This document shows positions 25,898-34,424 of a stretch of DNA of 53,476 nucleotides, piece after piece. How positions within the stretch are numbered: the stretch's first letter is position 1; each line of letters starts with the position of its first letter. This DNA comes from Streptomyces sp. Ncost-T10-10d (GTDB taxonomy: Bacteria > Actinomycetota > Actinomycetes > Streptomycetales > Streptomycetaceae). The position numbers and the translations under genes were made by a program. Below the pieces are notes generated by a model. That model searched no databases. It worked only from the letters and a program-made list of their open reading frames with translations, and had not been told where the DNA came from. The stretch is taken from assembly GCF_900091955.1 (NCBI RefSeq), contig NZ_FMDF01000041.1, forward strand, positions 1 through 53,476, in the 5' to 3' direction.

Positions 25898-28800
25898 CTA
25901 CGCGTGCGTACGCAACAGCGTCCGCATCGTCCGCATGGCCACCGACAGATTCGCCAGATCGAACGCGTCCGACCCCTGAATCTCCTCAAGCGTGGAGCGC
26001 GACCGGGTAAGGATCGCCGCGTTCTTCTCCTCCCACGCCTTGAACCGCTCCTCCGGCGTAGAGGTCCCGTTACCCACGGACAGCACATCCGCGGTGAGTC
26101 CGGCGTGCGCGGCGTACAGGTCCTCGCGGATGGAGGCACGGGCCATGGACTGCCAGCGGTCGGCCCGCGGCAGCTCGATGATCCGGTCCATCAGCTGGGT
26201 GATGCCCAGCCGGTCCGCGAGGTCGTAGTACACCTCGGCGACGGAGAGCGGGTCCTTGCCGGTGCGGTCGGCGATCGCCACGATGTCCAGCGCCGGGAAG
26301 GCGGAGGAGAATCCGGCGACCCGCTGGGCCAGCTCGCCCGGGACACCCGCCTCGGTGAGCTCGTCCAGGATCGACTGGTACCAGTCCAGGTCGGCGCCCA
26401 TCAGCATCTTGGGCAGCTCGGCCCAGACCTGCTCGACCCCCGCCTTGAAGAAGTCGATCGTCCCGGCGATCTCCAGCGGCTGCGGCCGGTTGCCGAGCAG
26501 CCAGCGCGAACCGCGCTCGACGAGCCGGCGCGAGTGCAGCCGGATCCGGGTCTGCACATCGGCGGCGACCTTGTTGTCGAGCGCCTCGACGGCGTCCCAC
26601 ACCTGGCCGAGGCCGAAGATCTCGCGGGCCGCGAACTGCGCCCGCACGATCTCCTCGATCGAAGCACCGGTCTCTTCCCGCAGCCGGTGCAGGAAGGTCG
26701 AACCACCGCTGTTCACGGTGTCGTTGACCAGGACCGTGGTGATGATCTCGCGACGCAGCGCGTGCCCGTCGACCGCCTCGGGGAACTGCTCGCGCAGTTG
26801 CTGCGGGAAGTAGGCGTGCAGCAGCTTCTGCAGGTGCGGGTCGTCCGGCAGGCTGGTCTTGATCAGCTCCCGGGCCGCCGTGATCTTCGTGTACGCGAGC
26901 AGCACGGCCAGCTCGGGCTGGCTGAGCCCCTTGCCGGCGTTCAGCAGTTCGCGGATCTGCCGGTCGGTGGGCAGGAACTCCAGCCCGCGGTCGAGGTCCC
27001 CGTCACGGACCAGCCGACGCATGAAGCGCTGGTGGGCGTGGAGCAGGGAGGGCGCCTGGACCGTGGCGTTGGCCAGGGCCACGTTCTGCGCGTAGTTGTT
27101 GCGCAGAACCAGACGGCCGATCTCGTCGGTCATCTCGGCGAGCAGCTTGTTGCGCTGCTTGACGGTCATGTCGCCGTCCCGGACCAGACCGTTGAGCAGG
27201 ATCTTGATGTTCACCTCGTGGTCGGAGGTGTCCACACCGGCGCTGTTGTCGATCGCGTCGGTGTTGATCCGGCCGCCGTTGCGGGCGAACTCGATCCGGC
27301 CGAGCTGGGTGGCACCGAGGTTGCCGCCCTCGCCGACGACCTTGGCCCGCAGGTCCTGGCCGTTGACGCGGATCGCGTCGTTGGCCTTGTCGCCGACGTC
27401 AGGGTTCGACTCGGCGGACGACTTGATGTACGTACCGATGCCGCCGTTCCACAGCAGGTCGACGCGGGCCTTGAGGATGGTCTGCATCAGCTCGGCGGGC
27501 GTCATCTTCATGACGCCCGACTCGATCCCGAGCGCCTCACGGATGTGCGCGTTGACCGGGATCGACTTGGCGCTGCGCGGGTGGATGCCACCGCCCGCGG
27601 AGAGCAGTTCCTTGTTGTAGTCGGCCCAGGAGCTGCGCGGCAGGTCGAAGAGGCGGCGCCGCTCGGCGTACGAGGTGGCGGCGTCCGGGTTCGGGTCGAT
27701 GAAGATGTGCCGGTGGTCGAAGGCGGCGACGAGCCTGATGTGCTCGGAGAGCAGCATGCCGTTGCCGAACACGTCGCCCGACATGTCGCCGACGCCGACG
27801 ACGGTGAAGTCCTCGGTCTGGGTGTCGTGGCCGAGCTCGCGGAAGTGCCGCTTGACGGACTCCCAGGCGCCGCGGGCGGTGATACCCATGCCCTTGTGGT
27901 CGTAACCGGCGGAACCGCCGGAGGCGAACGCGTCGCCGAGCCAGAAGCCGTACCCGACGGCGACCTCGTTGGCGATGTCGGAGAACTTCGCGGTGCCCTT
28001 GTCGGCGGCGACGACCAGGTACGTGTCGTCCTCGTCGTGACGGACGACGTCCCTGGGCGGCACGACCTCGCCGGCCACCATGTTGTCGGTGATGTCGAGC
28101 AGCGCCGAGATGAAGGTGCGGTAGGAGGCGACACCCTCGGCCATCCAGGCGTCACGGTCGACGGCCGGGTCCGGGAGCCGCTTGGCAACGAAGCCGCCCT
28201 TGGCACCGACCGGCACGATGACGGTGTTCTTCACCATCTGCGCCTTGACCAGGCCGAGGATCTCCGTACGGAAGTCCTCGCGCCGGTCCGACCAGCGCAG
28301 ACCGCCTCGGGCGACCTTGCCGAAGCGCAGGTGCACGCCCTCGACGCGGGGCGAGTAGACCCAGATCTCGAACGCCGGGCGGGGCGCCGGCAGATCCGGG
28401 ATGGACTGCGGGTCGAACTTCATCGAGACGTAACTGTGCGGCCTTCCGTCGTCCGCCATCTGGAAGAAGTTGGTACGCAGGGTGGCCTTGATGACAGTGA
28501 GGAAGGACCGCAGGATCCGGTCCTCGTCGAGCGAGGCGACCTGGTCCAGGGCCCCGTCCAGCTCCTCGAGGAGCCCGTCGGTCAGCTCCGTACCGGCCCG
28601 CTGGCGCTCGGGCGACATCCGCGCCTCGAAGAGCGAGACCAGCAGCCGGGTGGTGTGGACATTGTTACGGAGAGTGCTCTCCATGTAGTCCTGGCTGAAG
28701 GTCGATCCGGCCTGACGCAGGTACTTCGCGTAGGCGCGCAGCACCATCGCCTGCCGCCAGTTCAGACCGGCGCCCAGCACGAGCGAGTTGAAGCCGTCGT

Positions 28801-30892
28801 TCTCCGCCTCACCGGTCCACACGGCGGCGAAGGCGTCCTGGAACCGGTCGCGGGCGTCGTCGGCGAGGTAGTTGCCGTTGCCATTGGTCTGCGGCATCCG
28901 CAGACCGAAGTCGTAGATCCAGGCGTGCGTACGGTCCGCGCAGCGCAGCTCGTACGGACGCTCGTCGACGACCTCGACACCGAGCCGCTGGAGCGCCGGA
29001 AGCACGGCGGACAGGGAGACCTGCTCGCCGGTCCGGTAGATCTTGAAGCGGCGCTCACCGGGGCCGGCGCCGACCGGCTCGTACAGGCTGAGCGCGAAGT
29101 CCTTCTGGTCCTTCTTGAGCGCTTCGAGGTGGACCAGGTCGGCCACGGCGGAGCGCGGCGTGTGGTCGGCCTTGTAGCCCTCGGGGAACGAGTGGCCGTA
29201 CTGACGCATCAGCTCGGCGGCGCGCTCCTCGCCGCACTCGGCGTTCAGCGCCTCCTGGAAGCCGTCGGCCCAGGAGCGGGCGGCCTCGACGAGCCGGGCC
29301 TCGATGCGGTCGGCCTCGGCGTCGGTGAGGTCGGGCAGCTCGCTGCCGGGGGCGACCCGGACGACGAAGTGCAGCCGGGAGAGGATCGACTCGGTGTTCC
29401 AGGCGGTGAAGTCGACGCTGGTGCCGCCCAGCTCCTCCTTGAGGATGTCGATGAGGCGGAGCCGTACACCGGTGGTGTAGCGGTCACGCGGCAGGTAGAC
29501 GATCGCGGAGTAGTAGCGCCCGTACTCGTCCTGGCGCAGGTAGAGCCGCAGCCGACGGCGCTCCTGGAGGTACAGCACGGAGGTGACGACGGAGCGCAGC
29601 TGGTCGACGGGCGTCTGGAAGAGCTCGTCTCGCGGGTACGTCTCCAGGATCTGCAGCAGGTCGCGGCCGTCGTGGCTGTTGGGCGAGAAGCCGGCGCCCT
29701 CCAGCACCTCGGCGACCTTGCGGCGGATGACGGGCACCCGGCGCACGGACTCGGTGTAGGCGGCGGACGAGAACAGGCCGAGGAAGCGACGCTCACCGAT
29801 GACATTGCCGTCGGCGTCGAACTTCTTCACGCCGACGTAGTCGAGGTAGCTCGGGCGGTGGACGGTCGACCGGCTGTTGGCCTTGGTGAGAATGAGGAGC
29901 TTGCGCTCGCGGGCCTTGGCCCGGGCGTCGGCGGGCAGCCGGTCGAAGGACGGGCTCACGGGGTGTGCCTCGTCGACGCTGTGGTGCGGGTCGGAGCGCA
30001 GGATGCCGAGGCCGGTGCCGGGGACGGCGGCCAGTGCGTCGGTGTCCTTCAATTCGTACTCGCGGTAGCCGAGGAAGGTGAAGTGGTCGGCGGCGAGCCA
30101 GCGCAGCAGCTCCCTGGCCTCGTTCACCTCTTCGTCGGCGAGGTCGTCGAGCGGCTCGCCGGGCAGGTCGTCGGCGATGCGCAGTGCGGCGTCGCGCATC
30201 TTCTCCCAGTCCTCGACGGTCTCCCGTACGTCGGACAGCACCCGCAGCAGATCGGTGGCGATCTGCTGGAGGTCGGAGCGGTCGGTCTCGCGGTCGATCT
30301 CGACGTGGATCCAGGACTCGACGAGCGCGTCGTGCGGCAGCTCGGTCCCGGCGCCCTTGGCGTCCTTGCGGCCCGTAGAGATGCCGTTGCCCTCCGCGAG
30401 GACCTCGATGAGCTTGCCGGTGACGTCGCGGCGTACGACGACCTGCGGGTGGATCACGACATGGATGCCGCGCCCCTGCCGGGACAGCTCATTGGTGACG
30501 GAGTCGACCAGGAACGGCATGTCGTCGGTGACGACCTCGACGACGGAGTGGCTGCACGTCCAGCCGTTCTCCTCGACGGTCGGGGTGTGCACCCGGACGT
30601 TCGCCGTGCCCTGCGGGCGTGTCTCCGCGAGCCGGTAGTGGGAGGAGGCGGCGCCGAAGACGTCCACGGGGTCGCGGCCCGCGATGTCCTCCGGAGCGGT
30701 GTGCAGGTAGTAGCGCTGGAGGTAGGCGAGGAGTACGTCCTGCCCGGGACGCTCCTGGTCGGCCCCGGCGGCCGCCACACGTACCCCGGGGGTACCGCCC
30801 GGGCCACCGACACCACCGCCCGGGCTGTTGTCAGCTACCTTGGCGGCCCGTGCGAGCAGCTCGGCCTTGGCTTCGTCCAGCTTGGTCTGCAT
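25898..30892 (-). CDS. gdhB: NAD-dependent glutamate dehydrogenase, large (about 180 kDa) class
   Basis: This 1664-residue enzyme oxidatively deaminates glutamate to 2-oxoglutarate and ammonia with NAD+. It belongs to the giant GDH class first described in Streptomyces clavuligerus, whose subunits are of nearly equal length. A long N-terminal regulatory half (with ACT-like character) precedes the catalytic core, which shows VGAKGGFVAKRLP, RGGLRWSDRREDFRTEILGL and a nucleotide-binding region near TVVGVGDMSGDVFGNGML. The ATG is preceded by AGAGGA. It is divergent from the DJ-1/PfpI gene. No frameshift is visible across its 5 kb. The symbol follows common usage; the family is secure. Confidence 0.95.
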   Translation of the reverse strand: MQTKLDEAKAELLARAAKVADNSPGGGVGGPGGTPGVRVAAAGADQERPGQDVLLAYLQRYYLHTAPEDIAGRDPVDVFGAASSHYRLAETRPQGTANVRVHTPTVEENGWTCSHSVVEVVTDDMPFLVDSVTNELSRQGRGIHVVIHPQVVVRRDVTGKLIEVLAEGNGISTGRKDAKGAGTELPHDALVESWIHVEIDRETDRSDLQQIATDLLRVLSDVRETVEDWEKMRDAALRIADDLPGEPLDDLADEEVNEARELLRWLAADHFTFLGYREYELKDTDALAAVPGTGLGILRSDPHHSVDEAHPVSPSFDRLPADARAKARERKLLILTKANSRSTVHRPSYLDYVGVKKFDADGNVIGERRFLGLFSSAAYTESVRRVPVIRRKVAEVLEGAGFSPNSHDGRDLLQILETYPRDELFQTPVDQLRSVVTSVLYLQERRRLRLYLRQDEYGRYYSAIVYLPRDRYTTGVRLRLIDILKEELGGTSVDFTAWNTESILSRLHFVVRVAPGSELPDLTDAEADRIEARLVEAARSWADGFQEALNAECGEERAAELMRQYGHSFPEGYKADHTPRSAVADLVHLEALKKDQKDFALSLYEPVGAGPGERRFKIYRTGEQVSLSAVLPALQRLGVEVVDERPYELRCADRTHAWIYDFGLRMPQTNGNGNYLADDARDRFQDAFAAVWTGEAENDGFNSLVLGAGLNWRQAMVLRAYAKYLRQAGSTFSQDYMESTLRNNVHTTRLLVSLFEARMSPERQRAGTELTDGLLEELDGALDQVASLDEDRILRSFLTVIKATLRTNFFQMADDGRPHSYVSMKFDPQSIPDLPAPRPAFEIWVYSPRVEGVHLRFGKVARGGLRWSDRREDFRTEILGLVKAQMVKNTVIVPVGAKGGFVAKRLPDPAVDRDAWMAEGVASYRTFISALLDITDNMVAGEVVPPRDVVRHDEDDTYLVVAADKGTAKFSDIANEVAVGYGFWLGDAFASGGSAGYDHKGMGITARGAWESVKRHFRELGHDTQTEDFTVVGVGDMSGDVFGNGMLLSEHIRLVAAFDHRHIFIDPNPDAATSYAERRRLFDLPRSSWADYNKELLSAGGGIHPRSAKSIPVNAHIREALGIESGVMKMTPAELMQTILKARVDLLWNGGIGTYIKSSAESNPDVGDKANDAIRVNGQDLRAKVVGEGGNLGATQLGRIEFARNGGRINTDAIDNSAGVDTSDHEVNIKILLNGLVRDGDMTVKQRNKLLAEMTDEIGRLVLRNNYAQNVALANATVQAPSLLHAHQRFMRRLVRDGDLDRGLEFLPTDRQIRELLNAGKGLSQPELAVLLAYTKITAARELIKTSLPDDPHLQKLLHAYFPQQLREQFPEAVDGHALRREIITTVLVNDTVNSGGSTFLHRLREETGASIEEIVRAQFAAREIFGLGQVWDAVEALDNKVAADVQTRIRLHSRRLVERGSRWLLGNRPQPLEIAGTIDFFKAGVEQVWAELPKMLMGADLDWYQSILDELTEAGVPGELAQRVAGFSSAFPALDIVAIADRTGKDPLSVAEVYYDLADRLGITQLMDRIIELPRADRWQSMARASIREDLYAAHAGLTADVLSVGNGTSTPEERFKAWEEKNAAILTRSRSTLEEIQGSDAFDLANLSVAMRTMRTLLRTHA

Positions 30893-31283
30893 GTCCTCTG
30901 GCTCCTGTCGCGCGCCGTTGCGTGACGTAGGTGAAAAAGACGACGTACCGCCACGACACGGGGTTTCCGGTCTGAGTCGACGCTATGCCGCTATGAGAGA
31001 TGCCCGGGCCCATATTGGCCATTCTTGGCAGTCGGGCCGGGCTGTGAGGATCAGTGATAGCCCGGGTGCTGTGGCACTCCGGGCGCAGGCCGGGGGCTTC
31101 GCTGCCCCCGAGGCGTATCGCGCTGATCACGGGGTCCAGGCTATCTCGCCCGCCCCCGTAACCGTCACGACCCGTATGTGTACAAAAGAAGGTCCCGAAG
31201 TTTGACACTCTGGACAGCGCGGCGGCCGGTATTGCCGCACTCTGGTAGACGGAACAGGTCGACGAACCCGTGGGAGTCCCGCC
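30893..31283. other. Divergent intergenic region between glutamate dehydrogenase and DJ-1/PfpI genes
   Basis: No convincing gene is seen in these 391 bases. They should hold both promoters. TTGACA at 31202-31207, with a weak GGTATT about 20 bases on, is a poor candidate for the plus strand. A 7-bp hairpin (CGGGGGC 31091-31097, GCCCCCG 31104-31110) lies mid-region, and the direct repeat CGCTATG occurs twice near 30981-30995, close to the dehydrogenase leader. Roles are unknown. Confidence 0.5.
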
Positions 31284-31853
31284 ATGGCACCGAAAATCCT
31301 GATCGTCACCGGCGACGCCGCCGAGTCCCTGGAAGTCCTCTATCCGTACCAGCGGCTGCGCGAGGAGGGGTACGACGTCCACATCGCGGCCCCCGCCCGC
31401 AAGACGCTCCGCTTCGTGGTCCACGACTTCGAGCCCGGCTTCGACACGTACACCGAGAAGCCCGGCTACACCTGGCCCGCCGACCTGGCCTTCTCCGAGG
31501 TCGACGCCGGAGATTACGTGGCCCTGGTCGTGCCGGGCGGCCGGGCGCCCGAGTATCTGCGCAACGACGCCGAGCTGCGCAAGATCCTCAAGGCGTTCTT
31601 CGACTCGGACCGGCCGGTGGCCCAGATCTGTCACGGCCCGCTGATGACGGCGGCGGTCGGCGCACTGGTCGGCCGGCACGTCACCGCGTACCCCGCGCTG
31701 GAGCTCGACATGCAGGCGGCAGGCGCCGTCTTCGAGGACCACGAGGCGGTGGTCGACGGCACCCTGATCTCGTCCCGTGCATGGCCGGACCACTCGGCGT
31801 GGATGCGCGAATTCCTGAAGGTGCTCCGCACAAAGGCCCCGGTAACCACCTGA
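31284..31853 (+). CDS. DJ-1/PfpI (class I glutamine amidotransferase-like) family protein
   Basis: This 189-residue cytoplasmic protein has the DJ-1/PfpI fold: ILIVTGDAAESLE at the N-terminus, LVVPGGRAPEYL, and the nucleophile elbow AQICHGP with Cys116 followed by His. The Cys-His pair and the nearby Glu are as in PfpI-type proteases or amidases and in glyoxalase- or deglycase-like relatives. The precise activity cannot be set from sequence. The start follows GGGAGTCC. It ends close to the convergent HAD gene. Confidence 0.88.
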   Translation: MAPKILIVTGDAAESLEVLYPYQRLREEGYDVHIAAPARKTLRFVVHDFEPGFDTYTEKPGYTWPADLAFSEVDAGDYVALVVPGGRAPEYLRNDAELRKILKAFFDSDRPVAQICHGPLMTAAVGALVGRHVTAYPALELDMQAAGAVFEDHEAVVDGTLISSRAWPDHSAWMREFLKVLRTKAPVTT

Positions 31854-31893
31854 CGGCGCTCACGAGGGACCGGGCCCCGTCGTCCTTCCCTTC

Positions 31894-32565
31894 CTATCCA
31901 GCCATCCGCTCGGCGAGGTCGGCGGCCTCGGCCAGGCTGTCGACCACCGGCACCCCGGCCGCCTCCAGACTGGCCCTGCTGTGCGATCCGCCGGTGTAGA
32001 GCACGGCCTTCGCACCGACATGGGCGGCGGCCACGGCATCGTCCACCGCATCGCCGATGACCACCATGTGCTCCGGGGACACCCCGTCCAGCGCGGCCAT
32101 GTGCCGCTCCATGTGCAGCGCCTTGCTGCCGCCGGACGGCCCGGTGCGCCCGTCGACACGTACGAAGTGCCGCTCGATGCCGTACCCCCGGACGACGGGG
32201 ACCAGCTGCTCGTGTCCGTACATGCTCAGGAGGGACTGGCTGCGTCCGGCCAGCTGCCACTGCGCGAGAAGCTCCTCGGCACCCTCGGTGAGCCCGCAGG
32301 CGGCCCGCTGCTCGGTGTAGTGCAGGTGAAATATCCCGTCCATCCGCTCCCACTCGGCCTCTGTGGGCAGTCGGCCCATCAGCCGCTCGTAGAAGCGGGG
32401 GATGGGGACGCAGTACATCTCGCGGTACTGCTCGAGGGTGATCGGCGCCAGGCCGACCTCGCCGAACGCGGCGTTGGTCGCGCCGACGACCGCGGCGTTG
32501 TCGTCGAGCAGTGTGCCGTTCCAGTCCCAGACCAGATGCGTGCGGTGCTTCCCATGCGTCCCCAT
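31894..32565 (-). CDS. HAD-superfamily hydrolase (phosphoglycolate phosphatase-like)
   Basis: This is a 223-residue Rossmann-fold phosphatase. Motif I is VWDWNGTLLDD with nucleophile Asp14. The second position, normally the acid/base Asp (DxD), is Asn here, a variant seen in some HAD groups. Motif II lies in the LAGRSQSLLSM region, and motif IV reads VVIGDAVDDAVAA. A helical cap separates motif I from motif II. The ATG at 32565 is chosen because the fold begins just after it; a GTG ten codons earlier is possible. It follows the DUF6912 gene on the same strand after 91 bases, so co-transcription is plausible. The substrate is unknown. Confidence 0.82.
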   Translation of the reverse strand: MGTHGKHRTHLVWDWNGTLLDDNAAVVGATNAAFGEVGLAPITLEQYREMYCVPIPRFYERLMGRLPTEAEWERMDGIFHLHYTEQRAACGLTEGAEELLAQWQLAGRSQSLLSMYGHEQLVPVVRGYGIERHFVRVDGRTGPSGGSKALHMERHMAALDGVSPEHMVVIGDAVDDAVAAAHVGAKAVLYTGGSHSRASLEAAGVPVVDSLAEAADLAERMAG

Positions 32566-32656
32566 GCATAAGAAAGTACCCCGCGGGTCCGACACCCGTT
32601 CCGGCAGCGGGGCAGCAACCGCAACGCCCCCGTCCCCCTCCGCTCCCCGTCCCCCC

Positions 32657-33163
32657 TCATCCGATCAGATTCGGAATCTCCTGAATGCCGAACCAGAGCA
32701 GCTCGTGATCCTCGGCGCCGTCCACGGTGAACTGCGCGTCGTCGTCACCGAGGTCCGCCGCGCCCAGTGCAGCCGCGGCGGCCGTGACGTCCTTCTCTGC
32801 GTCGTCCGCGTCGACATGCACGGCAGCGGCCTCGGTCAGCGCCACGGAGGACGCGATCCGCACCTCGCCGAGCGACGACGAGTCGAGGCTGCGGTCCGGG
32901 TCGGCCACGGCCGCGCCGTCCGGTACGTCGACGGCGACGACGACCCGCCGGCGGACCGCGTCGGGGTTTCCGGCGATCAGTCGCAGTGAGGCGGAAGCGG
33001 CCCGGTTGAGCGCCGCGTACTCCAGCTCCTCGATGTCGTCGGAGACGTACCACTCACGAAGTCCGGGGGTCACCGCATAGGCGGTCAGCGGACCGGGACC
33101 GATCTCGCCCGCCTTGTGCGCCGCTGCGAGACCGGGGAGCGTCAGGGGGACGTACACGCGCAT
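32657..33163 (-). CDS. Conserved actinobacterial protein, DUF6912 type
   Basis: This 168-residue soluble acidic protein starts MRVYVPLTLPGLAAAHKAG and includes VTPGLREWYVSDDIEELEY and RRRVVVAVDVPD, a pattern I recall from the DUF6912 family found only in actinobacteria. It has no signal peptide or membrane helix. The C-terminus (DHELLWFGIQEIPNLI) is also typical. The function is unknown, and its place near secA with an HAD gene downstream gives no clear hint. Confidence 0.75.
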   Translation of the reverse strand: MRVYVPLTLPGLAAAHKAGEIGPGPLTAYAVTPGLREWYVSDDIEELEYAALNRAASASLRLIAGNPDAVRRRVVVAVDVPDGAAVADPDRSLDSSSLGEVRIASSVALTEAAAVHVDADDAEKDVTAAAAALGAADLGDDDAQFTVDGAEDHELLWFGIQEIPNLIG

Positions 33164-33454
33164 GGCTGGCCGCTTTCGTAGTCGGAAACGCCCTCAGGAT
33201 ACGTGCGACGTCCCCCTTTGGGGTTACATGCGCCGCTGCTGTCACGTCCACCCCGCAACCGCCACTCACCCTCCCCACGCCTTCCTCGCACCCCGCACGG
33301 CACCGGGTTCATCACCCGGATAGGTGATTCGCCCCGATCGCGTCCGGCACCCCATCGGCGCTTGCGGTCACCTCCGCCGTCGCCGTAGAAGATCCACAGC
33401 AGAAGTTACCGCCCGGTATTCGGCCGGGCCTCTGAAGCACGGGGGCAGTGAGCG

Positions 33455-33883
33455 ATGAGCACGAACAGGACCCGGCCCACCGGACGACACGACCGGCGCA
33501 GGCCCGAGTCGGTACCACCGCAACGCGCGAGGACTCCCCGACGCGTCCGCCCGCACCACTGGTTCGCCGAGCGCCTCCTGGCGGTCCTCAGCGGCCAGCG
33601 CCCGGTGCACTGGATGCTCGGACACACCATCGGCGAGGCATACGACCAACTGGCCGAACTGGCCCCCCGCACCCCCCTCAGGGCCCGCGGCGCGCGCCCG
33701 GTCATCCGCATGTGCCACGGCGCCCAGCCGGCTCCGGGCGTGGTGGAGGCCTGCGCGAGCATCGCAGCGGGCGAACAGGTAAGGGCCATGGCCTTCCGCC
33801 TGGAACAGGGCACAGACCTCCGCTGGCGCTGCGCAGCAGTGGAGCTGGGCGACGAACGCCTACAGGCAACGCCGACCCGATAG
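33455..33883 (+). CDS. Rv3235-family protein
   Basis: This 142-residue protein has an Arg-rich, probably disordered first 30 residues and then a compact domain (WFAERLLAVLSGQRPVHWML, PVIRMCHGAQPAPGVVEACASI, VRAMAFRLE, RWRCAAVELG). The domain matches my recollection of the Rv3235 family, which commonly sits beside secA in actinobacteria. The function is unknown; the linkage suggests a role near protein export or nucleic acids, but this is speculation. It is convergent with secA across a long non-coding stretch. Confidence 0.78.
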   Translation: MSTNRTRPTGRHDRRRPESVPPQRARTPRRVRPHHWFAERLLAVLSGQRPVHWMLGHTIGEAYDQLAELAPRTPLRARGARPVIRMCHGAQPAPGVVEACASIAAGEQVRAMAFRLEQGTDLRWRCAAVELGDERLQATPTR

Positions 33884-33894
33884 ACACCCAGCCA

Positions 33895-33950
33895 GGGGCT
33901 TCCCCCAGCCCCGCAGCCACACGAGCCACGGGGCGGCCAGGGGAAGCCCC
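33895..33950 (+). terminator. Long inverted repeat after the Rv3235-family gene
   Basis: GGGGCTTCCCC (33895-33905) and GGGGAAGCCCC (33940-33950) are perfect 11-base complements. The 34-base loop has an inner CCCCG/CGGGG stem. The stop codon lies 12 bases upstream. Each arm also sits in a near-identical GCCAGGGG-NNN-CCCCC unit, so this is also a direct repeat. Confidence 0.65.
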
Positions 33951-34003
33951 CGGAACCCCCGGAAACCACTGGCCACCCACCCCACGCCGCGCACCGCACT
34001 CCC

Positions 34004-34210
34004 AGCCTTTCCGGCACTCGAGGAGCGGGGCCCGAGCCGGAACCCGTCCACCACCGGACGCCTCACCCACAGCTGCCTCACCCACACCACAGCCACCCAA
34101 CCTCACATCCACCACCCCACAGCACCACAGCCACCCCACCCGGCCCCCGTCCCGTCTCCACCCAGGCCCCCGTACTCCAAGCCTCTCCGGCGTCCGAGGA
34201 GCGGGGTCCG
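34004..34210. repeat. Two copies of a dispersed Streptomyces-type repeat
   Basis: A unit of about 31 bases at 34004-34034 (CCGGCACTCGAGGAGCGGGG core) recurs at 34180-34210 (CCGGCGTCCGAGGAGCGGGG core) with about five differences. The core resembles the CCGGCG-TTTGAGGA type element common between Streptomyces genes; a diverged copy forms the hairpin at 10402-10438. Confidence 0.55.
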
Positions 34211-34343
34211 GGGCAGAGCTCCGGTTTCGGGGGCGGAGAGGGGGGACAGCCCCGCGCAGCGGCCCCCCACCCGCGCCAAGGACACCCCGCGCCCATGCCC
34301 CCACCCGCGCCGCACCCGGCAACGGGACCCAGGGCCCGGGCCC

Positions 34344-34387
34344 AAAACAAACCGGGGCCGGCCACCCACAAAGGTGCCCGACCCCGG
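34344..34387 (-). terminator. Intrinsic terminator of secA
   Basis: Read on the minus strand, the 15-base arm CCGGGGTCGGGCACC pairs with GGTGGCCGGCCCCGG across a 6-base loop (one wobble, one mismatch) and is followed by TTTGTTTT. A stem with a T-rich tail is unusually canonical for this genome. Confidence 0.88.
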
Positions 34388-34424
34388 CCGATCCCCACCG
34401 GCGCCGGCGACGCCGACGCCACCG

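Larger units (their letters stand above)
33884..34424. other. Long C-rich non-coding stretch between convergent Rv3235-family gene and secA
   Basis: No gene is supported in these 541 bases. The plus strand is strikingly rich in C with short CCAC/CACC runs, and all open frames here are low-complexity Pro/Arg/Gly. The stretch contains a hairpin just after the Rv3235-family stop, two copies of a dispersed repeat, and the secA terminator, and looks like a landing zone for Streptomyces repeats. Confidence 0.6.

Noticed and set aside
25841..30925. Nearly 1700-codon open frame on the plus strand opposite the glutamate dehydrogenase
   Set aside because: Same codon-bias shadow effect; no motifs and no ribosome site, while the minus strand encodes a recognisable full-length enzyme.
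33895..33951. CRISPR-like repeat pair
   Set aside because: Only two short units with palindromic arms directly after a stop codon; best explained as a terminator/repeat element.
33884..34424. Possible proline-rich protein gene in the secA-proximal gap
   Set aside because: All frames are low complexity without a ribosome site; the composition follows the C-rich strand.
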